From contig JBMOLK010000322.1 in assembly GCA_049325575.1 (NCBI GenBank), positions 1 to 32,835 of the forward strand: a DNA stretch of 32,835 nt. The letters are read 5' to 3'. Shown piece by piece: positions 23,970-31,698 of this stretch. How positions within the stretch are numbered: position 1 is the stretch's first letter; the number at the start of each line of letters is the position of its first letter. A model generated the notes under the pieces. The model was not told the origin of the DNA, ran no database searches, and was given only the letters and a program-made list of their open reading frames with translations. The position numbers and the translations under genes are program-made. This DNA comes from JBMOLK01 sp049325575. GTDB lineage: Bacteria; Bacillota; Clostridia; Acetivibrionales; Acetivibrionaceae.

Positions 23970-24947
23970 TCATACCTCTATATTTACTATCTTTCTTATG
24001 AAATAAATACCCATTAATTCCATAAAAACCGAAAAACCAAGTATTCCCAAACCTAGAGGGTCTTTAAACAAAACACTTATATGATCACGGTTTATAAGAA
24101 ATAATATAAGTGCAAGACCTGGAGGTAAAAGCGCAATAATCAGCCCCGACATTCTACCTTGAGCTGTAACAGTCTTAACTTCGCCTTTAATCCTGATTCT
24201 TTCTCTTATGGTAGAAGAAATATTATCCAGAACTTCAGCCAGGTTTCCCCCCACCTGCCTCTGGATTAAAACAGCAGTAACAACAAGCTCCAAATCATCA
24301 CTTGAGACCCTGCTTACCAGATTTTCAAGAGCTTTTTCGGTAGTTGTCCCGAAGTTTACCTCTTTTTGAAGAAGAGAAAACTCTTCTGCCATGGGTCCGG
24401 TCATTTCCTTGCTTACGATATCAACCGCTTGGAAAAAACTGTACCCTGCCTTAAGAGAGTTTGAGATTAGAACTATGGCATCATTCAACTGTTCATTCAA
24501 GTATTTTATTCTTTTCTTAATTTTCATTTTTAGATAAAAAGCAGGAATAAACCAACCGATTATTCCTCCTACAACTGCCATAAACATTGCATAGGAAGAT
24601 GAGCTAAATAGTACAAATGTGAAGGTGCCCAGTACAAAGAAGAGAATAATACACACGGTTATATACTCTTCCGGTTTTAGCAAGATATGTGCTCTTTGAA
24701 GCTCCAGATGAATCTTTCTCTTATAACCATCCAGAAATCTTGCATCTTTAACTCCCTTTGCAATTATTCCAAGGCCTGATTTATATTCCTTTTGTTTGCT
24801 CTTCTTCTTTTCTTCTCTGATTTCTTCAAGACTTATATACCTCTTAAGCCTTACTATGGGATTTTGCTTTCCCAAATAAGTTTTTAACACAGGATAAAAA
24901 ATCATCATTACACTGACAAATGTGAGAATCAAAATTATATTCAGCAT
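23970..24947 (-). CDS. tadB: Tad pilus inner-membrane platform protein TadB (type II secretion F family)
   Basis: A 325-residue partner of TadC. It has an N-terminal membrane segment (NIILILTFVSVMMIFYPVL), a basic cytoplasmic stretch (EEIREEKKKSKQKEYKSGLG), two membrane segments around 100-145 and the T2SSF signature LNEQLNDAIVLISNSLKAGY, SFFQAVDIVSKE, RQVGGNLAEVLDNISSTIRE. Two membrane segments end the protein. GGAGG lies eight bases before the ATG. It sits directly after tadA, as in most tad loci. Confidence 0.9.
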   Translation of the reverse strand: MLNIILILTFVSVMMIFYPVLKTYLGKQNPIVRLKRYISLEEIREEKKKSKQKEYKSGLGIIAKGVKDARFLDGYKRKIHLELQRAHILLKPEEYITVCIILFFVLGTFTFVLFSSSSYAMFMAVVGGIIGWFIPAFYLKMKIKKRIKYLNEQLNDAIVLISNSLKAGYSFFQAVDIVSKEMTGPMAEEFSLLQKEVNFGTTTEKALENLVSRVSSDDLELVVTAVLIQRQVGGNLAEVLDNISSTIRERIRIKGEVKTVTAQGRMSGLIIALLPPGLALILFLINRDHISVLFKDPLGLGILGFSVFMELMGIYFIRKIVNIEV

Positions 24948-25001
24948 TTTTAAAACCTCCGGTTAAGGTTTTGCAGCCTGTTTTAAAAGCTCGGTTTTTA
25001 T

Positions 25002-26360
25002 TTAGGGAGTAAACAGGTCAGATGGCAGCATTATTCCCGCCCTCTCAAATTTTTCCATGAATTTAGGTTTGATACCTGTAGGTGCAATTTCTCCGATTAT
25101 TTTCCCTCTTTCATCCTTTCCTGTCTGCTTGAAAATAAAAATATCCTGCATTGTTATGATGTCGCCTTCCATTCCAGTCACCTCTGAAATATGCGTTATC
25201 TTTCTGCTCCCATCCTTCAATCTTGACTGCTGCACGATAAGGTCAACGGCTGATGCTATTTGTTCCCTTATAGCCTTAACAGGAAGTTCCATACCCGCCA
25301 TAAGAACCATGGTTTCAAGCCTTGCAAGCATGTCTCTCGGTGTATTGGCGTGGCCTGTTGTTAGAGAGCCGTCATGACCGGTATTCATTGCCTGAAGCAT
25401 ATCAAGCGCCTCTCCGCTTCTAACTTCCCCTACAACAATCCTGTCAGGCCTCATTCTAAGCGAGTTCCTTACCAGGTCCCTTATAGCCACAGCTCCCTTT
25501 CCCTCAATGTTCGGTGGTCTGGTTTCCAGCCTTAGCACATGTTCCTGTCCAAGCTGTATTTCTGCAGCATCTTCTATGGTTACTATTCTTTCGTCCTCTG
25601 GTATAAAGGAGGATATAACGTTCAGAGTCGTTGTCTTACCGCTTCCTGTTCCTCCTGATACTACTATGTTTAACCTTGCCTCTACACAAGCCTTTAGGAA
25701 CATGGCAACATTCGGAGTTATTGTTCCAAAATTGATAAGATCCTTCACAGTATATGGCTTTTCAGAGAACTTTCGTATTGTTATACTGGGTCCATCCAAA
25801 GCTAGAGGAGGTATAATTACGTTAACACGGGAGCCATTTGGAAGTCTTGCGTCCACCATTGGCGAGCTTTCATCTACTCTTCTTCCCAAGGGTGCAACAA
25901 TCTTCTCAATAACATGCATAACATGCTGGTCGTCCTTAAATCTTACATCCGACAAAACCAGCTTACCCTTTTTTTCAACATATACCTGGTTAGGTCCGTT
26001 TACCATTATTTCAGAAACAGAAGGGTCATGTATCAGAGGATTTATAGGCCCAAACCCTATAGTTTCATCTATTACTTCAGAAACTATCTTCTGCCTTTCA
26101 TTTTTTGTTATGTATGAGCTTTCTTCATTTAAAATATTTTCTACAATAGCTGTTATTTCTTTTTCCAGAGCTTCGCTTCCATCTGCGTCAAGATCCTTTA
26201 ATGTGTCACCTTTTATTTCATCAATAATTCTGCTGTGTATTTTAGCTTTTATACTTGCATAGGGGTCTTCTTGAGCCTGCTGTACTTTTTTTACCTTTTG
26301 GGTTTTATTTTCAACCGTATCTACACTTTTTTCCTTCTGAAGTCTTTCGAGTAATGACAT
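25002..26360 (-). CDS. tadA: Tad pilus assembly/secretion ATPase TadA (CpaF)
   Basis: A 452-residue cytoplasmic ATPase of the type II/IV secretion superfamily that powers Flp pilus assembly. An N-terminal domain (IVSEVIDETIGFGPINPLI, SEIMVNGPNQVYVEKKGKL) precedes the motor. The motor has Walker A VSGGTGSGKTTT (about 232-243), an Asp box region with IVTIEDAAEIQL, Walker B RPDRIVVGEVRSGEALDML and the His box TGHDGSLTTGHANTP. The start ATG 26360 follows GGGGG by about seven bases; a 16-codon longer frame upstream is not supported. It lies between the TadZ-like gene and tadB. Confidence 0.93.
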   Translation of the reverse strand: MSLLERLQKEKSVDTVENKTQKVKKVQQAQEDPYASIKAKIHSRIIDEIKGDTLKDLDADGSEALEKEITAIVENILNEESSYITKNERQKIVSEVIDETIGFGPINPLIHDPSVSEIMVNGPNQVYVEKKGKLVLSDVRFKDDQHVMHVIEKIVAPLGRRVDESSPMVDARLPNGSRVNVIIPPLALDGPSITIRKFSEKPYTVKDLINFGTITPNVAMFLKACVEARLNIVVSGGTGSGKTTTLNVISSFIPEDERIVTIEDAAEIQLGQEHVLRLETRPPNIEGKGAVAIRDLVRNSLRMRPDRIVVGEVRSGEALDMLQAMNTGHDGSLTTGHANTPRDMLARLETMVLMAGMELPVKAIREQIASAVDLIVQQSRLKDGSRKITHISEVTGMEGDIITMQDIFIFKQTGKDERGKIIGEIAPTGIKPKFMEKFERAGIMLPSDLFTP

Positions 26361-26451
26361 ATAAATTCCCCCACTTTTCCTGGTGCTATAGTTTTTTAGA
26401 CTTGGCAAACAGCATTCCTAAAACAAACAAGCCTGTCTCGCAGTTCGGGTT

Positions 26452-27657
26452 TTATACTCCAAATATCTTCTTTACAGCACCCTTGTCGTTTTTATCTTGA
26501 GGAGCTTCCTTATCCTTAATAAGGTCGTTTGAAATAGTGAGTATGGCTTTTGCAACCTTTGTCTCTGTCCTTGTCATTACAAAAGGAAAACCCTTGTTAG
26601 CTGAAGTAATTACAGTCTGGCTGTCCTCCGGTATATAGGCCCAAATCTGGTGCTTCAATGTATTTTCAAAGTCCTTGTATTTAATTCCAAACTGCTCGGA
26701 TGCCTTATTTAAGATTATATTGATTTTTTCTTTGGGATAACGTAGTGTCTCCATAACATCAAGACCGGATTTGACATTTTTTATAGTAGGAAGATCAAGT
26801 GTTGATACCAAAAGTATCTTGTCCGACATGTCAAGAGCAGTAAGTACAGTTTCATGGAAGCTTGCCGAAGTATCAACAATTATATAATGATAGTATTCCT
26901 TTAAGGTATTGAGAATCTTCTCAACATGGGAAGAAGTGATATACTCGGCATATTCAGGCTTTACAGGAGCCGGTAGAACCCTTACTCCCGAAAAGTGTGT
27001 CACAAGATAGTCTTCCATTGAATCACTGTCTAACATATTTATTTCTTTTATAAGATCACTTATGGTATTCTTAACAGAAGCATTAAGCATTATGGCTACA
27101 TCTCCAAACTGGAGATCCAAATCCACCAAAGCTACTCTCTTTTTAGTGGTTCTGGCAAGACTTACTGCTATGTTTGATGCTATGGTGGTCTTTCCTACTC
27201 CACCTTTGGTACTGAATACGGAAATTATTCTTGATTTAACCTCTTCTTTCACTCTGGTTACATTTGAATGCTGCCTTCTTTGAGACTCTATATCATAAAC
27301 CTTTAGAACAGTGTTAATAAGGTCATCACTAGAAAAGGGCTTGTTCAGAAAATCCCTGGCCCCTGCAGCCATTGCCTTTCTTAAGTATTCAGTTTCTCCC
27401 TGTACCGACATAATTATTACAGCTGTTTCCGGGACACTCATTGATATTTCTTCAGTAGCTTTTATTCCATCCATTACAGGCATGTTTATATCCATTAACA
27501 CCACATCGGGCCTTGATTCCTTCACTATAAAAATTGCTTCCTCACCGTTTTCAGCTTCACCTATTATTTCTATCCTCTTTTCAAATGACAACAAAGTTTT
27601 TACATTATTTCTGGTCTCTTCAGTGTCATCTACTATTACAACTTTTATCTTTTCCAT
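26452..27657 (-). CDS. cpaE: TadZ/CpaE-like pilus protein: receiver domain fused to a MinD-like ATPase
   Basis: A 401-residue cytoplasmic protein expected to place the Tad machine in the cell. Residues 1-120 are a response-regulator receiver with every key residue: VIVDDTEETR acidic pair (Asp10, Asp11), phosphoacceptor Asp56 in VVLMDINMPVMDG, and Lys106 in FLNKPFSSDDL. Many TadZ proteins have a decayed, non-phosphorylatable receiver; this one looks active. From about 143 follows a MinD/ParA-type ATPase with the deviant Walker A FSTKGGVGKTTIASN (151-158), RVALVDLDLQFGDVAIML and the Asp of IIVDTSASF. GGAGG precedes the ATG. Phosphorylation by DegS or another kinase is possible but not shown by sequence. 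Confidence 0.9.
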   Translation of the reverse strand: MEKIKVVIVDDTEETRNNVKTLLSFEKRIEIIGEAENGEEAIFIVKESRPDVVLMDINMPVMDGIKATEEISMSVPETAVIIMSVQGETEYLRKAMAAGARDFLNKPFSSDDLINTVLKVYDIESQRRQHSNVTRVKEEVKSRIISVFSTKGGVGKTTIASNIAVSLARTTKKRVALVDLDLQFGDVAIMLNASVKNTISDLIKEINMLDSDSMEDYLVTHFSGVRVLPAPVKPEYAEYITSSHVEKILNTLKEYYHYIIVDTSASFHETVLTALDMSDKILLVSTLDLPTIKNVKSGLDVMETLRYPKEKINIILNKASEQFGIKYKDFENTLKHQIWAYIPEDSQTVITSANKGFPFVMTRTETKVAKAILTISNDLIKDKEAPQDKNDKGAVKKIFGV

Positions 27658-27674
27658 ATGATTACCTCCATATT

Positions 27675-28424
27675 TTACTGGTTTTGAGCCGGTGCCGGTA
27701 TTATCTGTCCCGTTACAAGACCTTTCTGTCCTGCCATATCCTTTTTTATCACACCGTCTGTATTTACATTTGCATCATCTTCAACATTCCTAAGTGCTAA
27801 TCTTATGGTGGCAAACTCTGTTACAAAAGATAACTTCTCCGCTTCCTCTGGACTAACAGCCAATGTGACAGTCTTGGGAGGTTCTGCCTGTTTTTTCTCT
27901 TCCGCACCCATATCCTGGCCCAGTGCAAGTACCTGAACGTTCTGAATTACCGTTTTTGTAAAATCAGGTTCATTAGTACTCCCGGTAAAGTTTGCAATTA
28001 CGTCTACCATGTCACCGGGTTTTATAAGATATGCCACACCTATTTGGTCATTTACGTTTACTGCAACAGCCCTCTTGCCCTTTGGAAGGCTGTAGGTCAG
28101 CGTCAAATCTTCTTCCTCTACAAGTCTGTCTCTTAAAATTTGTTCCCCCTCAATTACACGGTCTTTAAGTCTTTTGCCTATAATATCCGCTTTATTTAAT
28201 ACAGCCTGGGAACTTAAGTACTCTTTTGTAACCCTTGACTGTTTTATATCCGCTTCTGCTATCAAGTGTTTGGCAGGCATTGTTTTGGCCGCAACATAAA
28301 CATTTATGTATTCTATTACTTCAGGCTTTGTAGTAGCTTTCTTAATGTATAAATATACCAGACCGGTTGTGAACACAGCTAAAATCAAAGAAATTAAAAT
28401 TACACGTCTATTTACTGACTCCAT
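27675..28424 (-). CDS. cpaB: Flp pilus assembly protein CpaB/RcpC
   Basis: A 249-residue membrane-anchored extracytoplasmic protein. One N-terminal membrane segment (ILISLILAVFTTGLVYLYI, about 9-27) precedes an SAF domain: NVYVAAKTMPAKHLIAEADI, VIEGEQILRDRL. The RcpC/CpaB region follows with LPKGKRAVAVNVNDQIGVAY, LIKPGDMVDVIANF and TVTLAVSPEEAEKLSF. In Gram-negative loci CpaB works with the CpaC secretin; no secretin is expected or seen here, as in other Gram-positive tad loci. GAGGAGGGG precedes the ATG. It lies between the tadG-like gene and cpaE. Confidence 0.9.
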   Translation of the reverse strand: MESVNRRVILISLILAVFTTGLVYLYIKKATTKPEVIEYINVYVAAKTMPAKHLIAEADIKQSRVTKEYLSSQAVLNKADIIGKRLKDRVIEGEQILRDRLVEEEDLTLTYSLPKGKRAVAVNVNDQIGVAYLIKPGDMVDVIANFTGSTNEPDFTKTVIQNVQVLALGQDMGAEEKKQAEPPKTVTLAVSPEEAEKLSFVTEFATIRLALRNVEDDANVNTDGVIKKDMAGQKGLVTGQIIPAPAQNQ

Positions 28425-28449
28425 AATGCCCCTCCTCGGTATAAAAGTA

Positions 28450-29397
28450 TTAGTGAATCAACTTTACTCCTAAAAGCCCGAAATCTGCCATTCCATCGCT
28501 GGTTGTTGCATTAACCGTATACTTTATAAATCTTCCTTTTAGTGTTATGCTCCTCTTGCTGTTTTCCTCTTCAACTTTTCCATCTTCAATAAAGAATGTA
28601 GTAAAACCGATGACTTTCATTGCTTCTTTATCATAACTGCCTTTCTCCACAACAGGAATTACTATTATTTTTGGGCACCCTTCTACATAATTCTCATAAG
28701 TACAAGCCGGATCGTGGTTACATCTTTCCATGATCTCCGAAATACTCTCTCCACTTATTTCCATCAATTCATCAGGAATAGAATAAAGCAAATCGCCTAT
28801 ATTAACCTTTTTTCTGTAACCATAAATCATATCCGTATCTAAATTTTTTCCTCCCAAATCAAGTGGAATTAAACCGTATACCCTTATACCGTTTTCACTC
28901 TTTTTAAATACACTCTTTGTTGTAGTCAAGTAGTACTGCTTCCCAAAAGCATATTCACCTTTTTCAATAGCAAAAGGTCTGATGCCTTTATAGGATGCTA
29001 CGTTGGATAACTTGGCAGTAACCCTTGAATGAATTTGCTTCTCACTAAAACCTATATATCTTAGGAATATATAGTTAAGTTTTTTTCCAACATAAAGAGA
29101 TATCTCCCTATTATTATCAGATATTCTTATATCCAGATTGTTAACACCCGCTATCCTTTTTACAGTATTTTGCTTAACCGCCTCCAGACACTTTTCTTTA
29201 CTTTCTGCAAGGGCCTCGGCACCTATTCTTGCTATCAGATCTACATTTTTAGCAAGTTTATAGCGTTCAACAGCAATATAACCTATATCCGTAATAAGTG
29301 CAGACAGCAGGGCAACTATAATGATAGAGCAAATGAAGATAACTGAAGTATTGCCTTTCGTTTTTTTTAATAAATTGATAAATGTTATTGCCTTCAT
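28450..29397 (-). CDS. TadG-like pilus-associated membrane protein
   Basis: A 315-residue protein with a short basic start (INLLKKTKGNTS), one membrane segment (VIFICSIIIVALLSALITDI, about 19-38) and a pseudopilin-like continuation (ERYKLAKNVDLIARIGAEAL), the plan of TadE/TadG minor components. The extracytoplasmic part of about 270 residues contains three Cys in a short span (CNHDPACTYENYVEGC), possibly disulphide-forming or metal-binding. No von Willebrand A domain, common in longer TadG proteins, is seen. GAGGGG precedes the ATG. Its place between tadE and cpaB supports a pilus role; the exact role is unknown. Confidence 0.8.
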   Translation of the reverse strand: MKAITFINLLKKTKGNTSVIFICSIIIVALLSALITDIGYIAVERYKLAKNVDLIARIGAEALAESKEKCLEAVKQNTVKRIAGVNNLDIRISDNNREISLYVGKKLNYIFLRYIGFSEKQIHSRVTAKLSNVASYKGIRPFAIEKGEYAFGKQYYLTTTKSVFKKSENGIRVYGLIPLDLGGKNLDTDMIYGYRKKVNIGDLLYSIPDELMEISGESISEIMERCNHDPACTYENYVEGCPKIIVIPVVEKGSYDKEAMKVIGFTTFFIEDGKVEEENSKRSITLKGRFIKYTVNATTSDGMADFGLLGVKLIH

Positions 29398-29441
29398 TGT
29401 TCATCCCCTCACTTAAATTATGGATCCAGGTTATTATTAAG

Positions 29442-29840
29442 CTACTCCATCCTCATTACTGTTTTGGATGTCAGATGCATGGGGTTAGGAATTATTGAAG
29501 ATATTATAGGAGTTAACAATGTATTATCATACTCAACAGTTACGATAACCTCGTCACCTTTTTTTCTTAGAGTCTGTGCAGGGTAAATTGTCGTGATAAG
29601 CTTAGACTGATCAAGGGTTGAAGTCATATTTGCAACCAGAGTATTAATGTCCGTATCGGTGGCACCAACTGCCGCGTTTCGTGCAGCTTCTCTAGAGGCA
29701 TTGGTTATTACCAGGTAATTATTAAAGAGTAACCCAAAATCAATAATTCCTGTCAATATCAGAATAATTATCGGAAGTATCAGAGCTGTTTCTACAATAG
29801 ACTGACCTCTTTGGTTACCCAGCCTCTCTCTCCATGACAT
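29442..29840 (-). CDS. tadE: TadE-like minor pilin
   Basis: A 132-residue pseudopilin. The N-terminus RLGNQRGQSIVETALILPII has the Flp-type prepilin cleavage pattern G-Q-S-x3-E with Glu at +5, followed by a hydrophobic segment (about 18-40) and the TadE motif NYLVITNASREAARNAAVGA. The start ATG 29840 follows AGGTG by seven bases; eight upstream codons (from TTG 29864) lack support. It is the first gene after the pilin terminator and the 100-base inverted repeat, so its level may depend on readthrough or a separate promoter. Confidence 0.88.
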   Translation of the reverse strand: MSWRERLGNQRGQSIVETALILPIIILILTGIIDFGLLFNNYLVITNASREAARNAAVGATDTDINTLVANMTSTLDQSKLITTIYPAQTLRKKGDEVIVTVEYDNTLLTPIISSIIPNPMHLTSKTVMRME

Positions 29841-29906
29841 AAGACCACACCTTTCCCCCATCAAGAAACCACATTCAATTTATTCGACTCGGGCCTTTCT
29901 TAGCTA

Positions 29907-30007
29907 TAGAGATCGAACTGTAAAAGTAGATAAACAAGATAGGCAAGCCATTTGTATCAAATTAGCGGAGCAAATTATATGTTTATCTTTACAGTTCCTT
30001 ATCTCTA
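29907..30007 (-). repeat. Long imperfect inverted repeat between flp pilins and tadE
   Basis: The arms TAGAGAT..GAACTGTAAAAG..GATAAAC (29907-29942) and GTTTATCTTTACAGTTC..ATCTCTA (29979-30007) are complementary with few bulges. The apical part holds a further ATTTG/CAAAT stem. As RNA it forms a hairpin of about 30 bp, long enough for RNase III. It lies directly after the pilin terminator on the minus strand. Confidence 0.7.
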
Positions 30008-30010
30008 TTT

Positions 30011-30046
30011 CAAAAAGTTGCCCTACCTGAAACCAGATAGGGCAAC
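30011..30046 (-). terminator. Strong terminator after the flp pilin genes
   Basis: GTTGCCCTATCTG and CAGGTAGGGCAAC pair on the minus strand (about 12 bp, short loop) and TTTTTGAAAT follows. It lies about 17 bases after the last pilin stop. This separates highly expressed pilins from the assembly genes, as is usual in tad loci. Confidence 0.85.
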
Positions 30047-30062
30047 TTGTCCCAAGTATAGA

Positions 30063-30263
30063 TCAAGTGGTTGTTCCGCCTGACGCCGGAGTTATTGTAT
30101 TTGATACCGATGTAAACAGATCTGCTATCTTCGGACCTAGTACCAATAATGCTGCTATACATGCTACTGCTATCAATGAGATTATAAGTCCGTATTCAAC
30201 CATGCCCTGCCCCTTTTTACTTCCTAATACTGCTTTAAGGTAATAATAGTACATTCTTAACAT
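30063..30263 (-). CDS. flp: Flp/Fap major pilin (copy 1)
   Basis: A 66-residue prepilin. A short basic leader (MLRMYYYYLKAVLGSKKG) precedes the Flp cleavage motif, with predicted cut after the Gly in KKG|QGMVEYGL, Glu and Tyr at the conserved positions, and one hydrophobic helix (IISLIAVACIAALLVLG). The end carries a polar tail PASGGTTT. It is nearly identical to the copy at 30322-30507, differing mainly in the leader and in the tail. AGGTGG precedes the ATG. It is the last pilin before the terminator. Confidence 0.92.
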   Translation of the reverse strand: MLRMYYYYLKAVLGSKKGQGMVEYGLIISLIAVACIAALLVLGPKIADLFTSVSNTITPASGGTTT

Positions 30264-30321
30264 TTAAAATTCCACCTTTCTTATAGTTTATTAATATAAC
30301 CATTAATAAAATCTCACCAAA

Positions 30322-30507
30322 TCAAGTGGCCGGAGTTATTGTGTTTGATACTGATGTAAACAGATCTGCTATCTTTGGACCTAATACCAATAATGCTGCT
30401 ATACATGCTACTGCTATCAATGAGATAATAAGTCCGTACTCAACCATGCCCTGTCCCTTTTTACTTCCTAATAACGCCCTTAGATAACTTACATACATTT
30501 GTAACAT
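30322..30507 (-). CDS. flp: Flp/Fap major pilin (copy 2)
   Basis: A 61-residue prepilin, the tandem twin of the copy at 30063-30263. From SKKGQGMVEYGL to SVSNTITPA the two proteins are the same; it lacks the GGTTT tail and has a different leader (MLQMYVSYLRALLG). The leader of about 25 bases before the ATG, including AGGTGG, is also shared, indicating recent duplication or gene conversion. Probably co-transcribed with the other pilins. Confidence 0.92.
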   Translation of the reverse strand: MLQMYVSYLRALLGSKKGQGMVEYGLIISLIAVACIAALLVLGPKIADLFTSVSNTITPAT

Positions 30508-30581
30508 TTAAAATTCCACCTTTCTTTAGGTTTTTATATTTCCTCCAAACTTAGTAAAAACTCTAAAGTTTCTTTATATCT

Positions 30582-30749
30582 CTAAAATAATGTCATGAAG
30601 TAATTAAAGAAATTGACTAAAGATGTGCCCATAAATCCCAGTGCTACAAAAACTGCCATCGCTATGAAGATAATTATGAATGCGTATTCGACCAACCCTT
30701 GTCCTTTTTGCTTTTTAAACATTGCTTTTAAAACTTTAATCAGGTTCAT
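30582..30749 (-). CDS. Third, divergent Flp-type pilin (55 residues)
   Basis: A short gene easily missed. ATG 30749-30747 opens a 55-codon frame ending at TAG 30584-30582. The product starts MNLIKVLKAMFKKQKG, followed by the Flp cleavage motif QGLVEYAFIIIF with Glu and Tyr in place, a hydrophobic helix (IAMAVFVALGFMG) and a short tail (FFNYFMTLF). It is clearly related to, but distant from, the twin pilins downstream. The ribosome binding site is uncertain: GGGGG lies 13 bases upstream within a small CCTTG/CAAGG hairpin. Being first in the cluster, it may be a minor pilin or an older paralogue. Confidence 0.85.
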   Translation of the reverse strand: MNLIKVLKAMFKKQKGQGLVEYAFIIIFIAMAVFVALGFMGTSLVNFFNYFMTLF

Positions 30750-31047
30750 GGTTTGTTATAAACCCCCTTGCTTACAAGGTTTGTTCGCTACCTTATATTC
30801 TAATTATAAAATTATACGTGATAATATACTATCCACCAGTCGAACTTATTTGAATAGACAAATGTGCCTAGAAATAAAATAGGAAGTGGGTACTTAAGTA
30901 TACCCGCTTCCTAGGTCTATTTCTCTATTAAGATGCTGTGCCTAATGCGTAATAACGCCAATCTGCTCTTTTTTCCTCATTATATGCTCTTATTATACTA
31001 TTCGATATCATGTACTGATTTTATAGGGTACATTGGATTTTTTTATA
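30750..31047. other. Gap between degU and the pilin genes
   Basis: Holds the degU terminator and, closer to the pilins, an AT-rich stretch with a TATAAT on the minus strand (near 30809-30814) lacking a good -35. The pilin promoter is presumably here. Confidence 0.45.
30866..30925 (-). terminator. Terminator of the degSU operon
   Basis: AGGAAGTGGGTA (30881-30892) and TACCCGCTTCCT (30901-30912) pair around TACTTAAGTA-type loop bases. AGAAATA and TATTTCT extend the structure outside. On the minus strand TATTTTATTTC follows the inner hairpin. Confidence 0.7.
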
Positions 31048-31698
31048 TCAGCTAGTCATGTTATGCTTAAAAGCATATATTGCAGCCTGGGTTCTGTCCG
31101 AAACATTGAGCTTTCTGAATATGTTTGAAACATGATTCTTGACGGTTTTCTCACTTATGTAAAGGCGTTTGGCTATTTCCTTATTGATCATACCTTCCGC
31201 AATCAGTTCCAAAACCTCCAACTCCCTGGACGTCAAACTGTTTTCTTCACTTTTCCCCTTGTCATGAAGCGTTACCCTGTTAAACTCTCTGACAAGCTCC
31301 TTGGTCATATTTGCCTGTATGTATGACTGTCCCCTGTTTACACTTCTTATGGCTTCAACCAGTACACTTGGGTCCGCATCTTTTAATACGTATCCTTCCG
31401 CACCCATCTGAAGGGTTTTAAACAAATACTCCCTATCCTCGTGAATGGTAAGAACAATTATTCTGGAAGCAATGTTTGTACTCTTCATTTCCTTAATTGC
31501 CTGCAAGCCATTCATACCTGGCATATTAATATCCATAAGGATGACATCAGGATGGTACTCATTGGCAACCTTTATAGCCTCTTCTCCGTTGGGAGCCTGT
31601 GCCACCACAACCATATCATCTTCCAATTCCAATATTTGTTTAAGTCCCTGCCTTACCATAGTATGATCATCTGCAATTACAACACGTATCTTATCCAT
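31048..31698 (-). CDS. degU: Two-component response regulator, NarL/DegU family
   Basis: A 216-residue DNA-binding regulator. The receiver (1-120) has acidic residues Asp10/Asp11, phosphoacceptor Asp56 in VILMDINMPGMNG and Lys107-type region YVLKDADPSVLVEAI. The C-terminal LuxR-type helix-turn-helix (about 150-206) shows LTSRELEVLELIAEGMINKEIAKRL, SEKTVKNHVSNIFRKL. The ATG lies inside the end of the kinase gene (ATGGATAA, 8-base overlap), so translation is coupled and the kinase is its partner. Position just upstream of the tad locus makes the pilus genes likely targets; that is inference. Confidence 0.9.
   Translation of the reverse strand: MDKIRVVIADDHTMVRQGLKQILELEDDMVVVAQAPNGEEAIKVANEYHPDVILMDINMPGMNGLQAIKEMKSTNIASRIIVLTIHEDREYLFKTLQMGAEGYVLKDADPSVLVEAIRSVNRGQSYIQANMTKELVREFNRVTLHDKGKSEENSLTSRELEVLELIAEGMINKEIAKRLYISEKTVKNHVSNIFRKLNVSDRTQAAIYAFKHNMTS

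Noticed and set aside
25507..26262. 251-codon plus-strand frame opposite tadA
   Set aside because: Shadow of the well-conserved TadA ATPase; no ribosome binding site or recognisable motifs.
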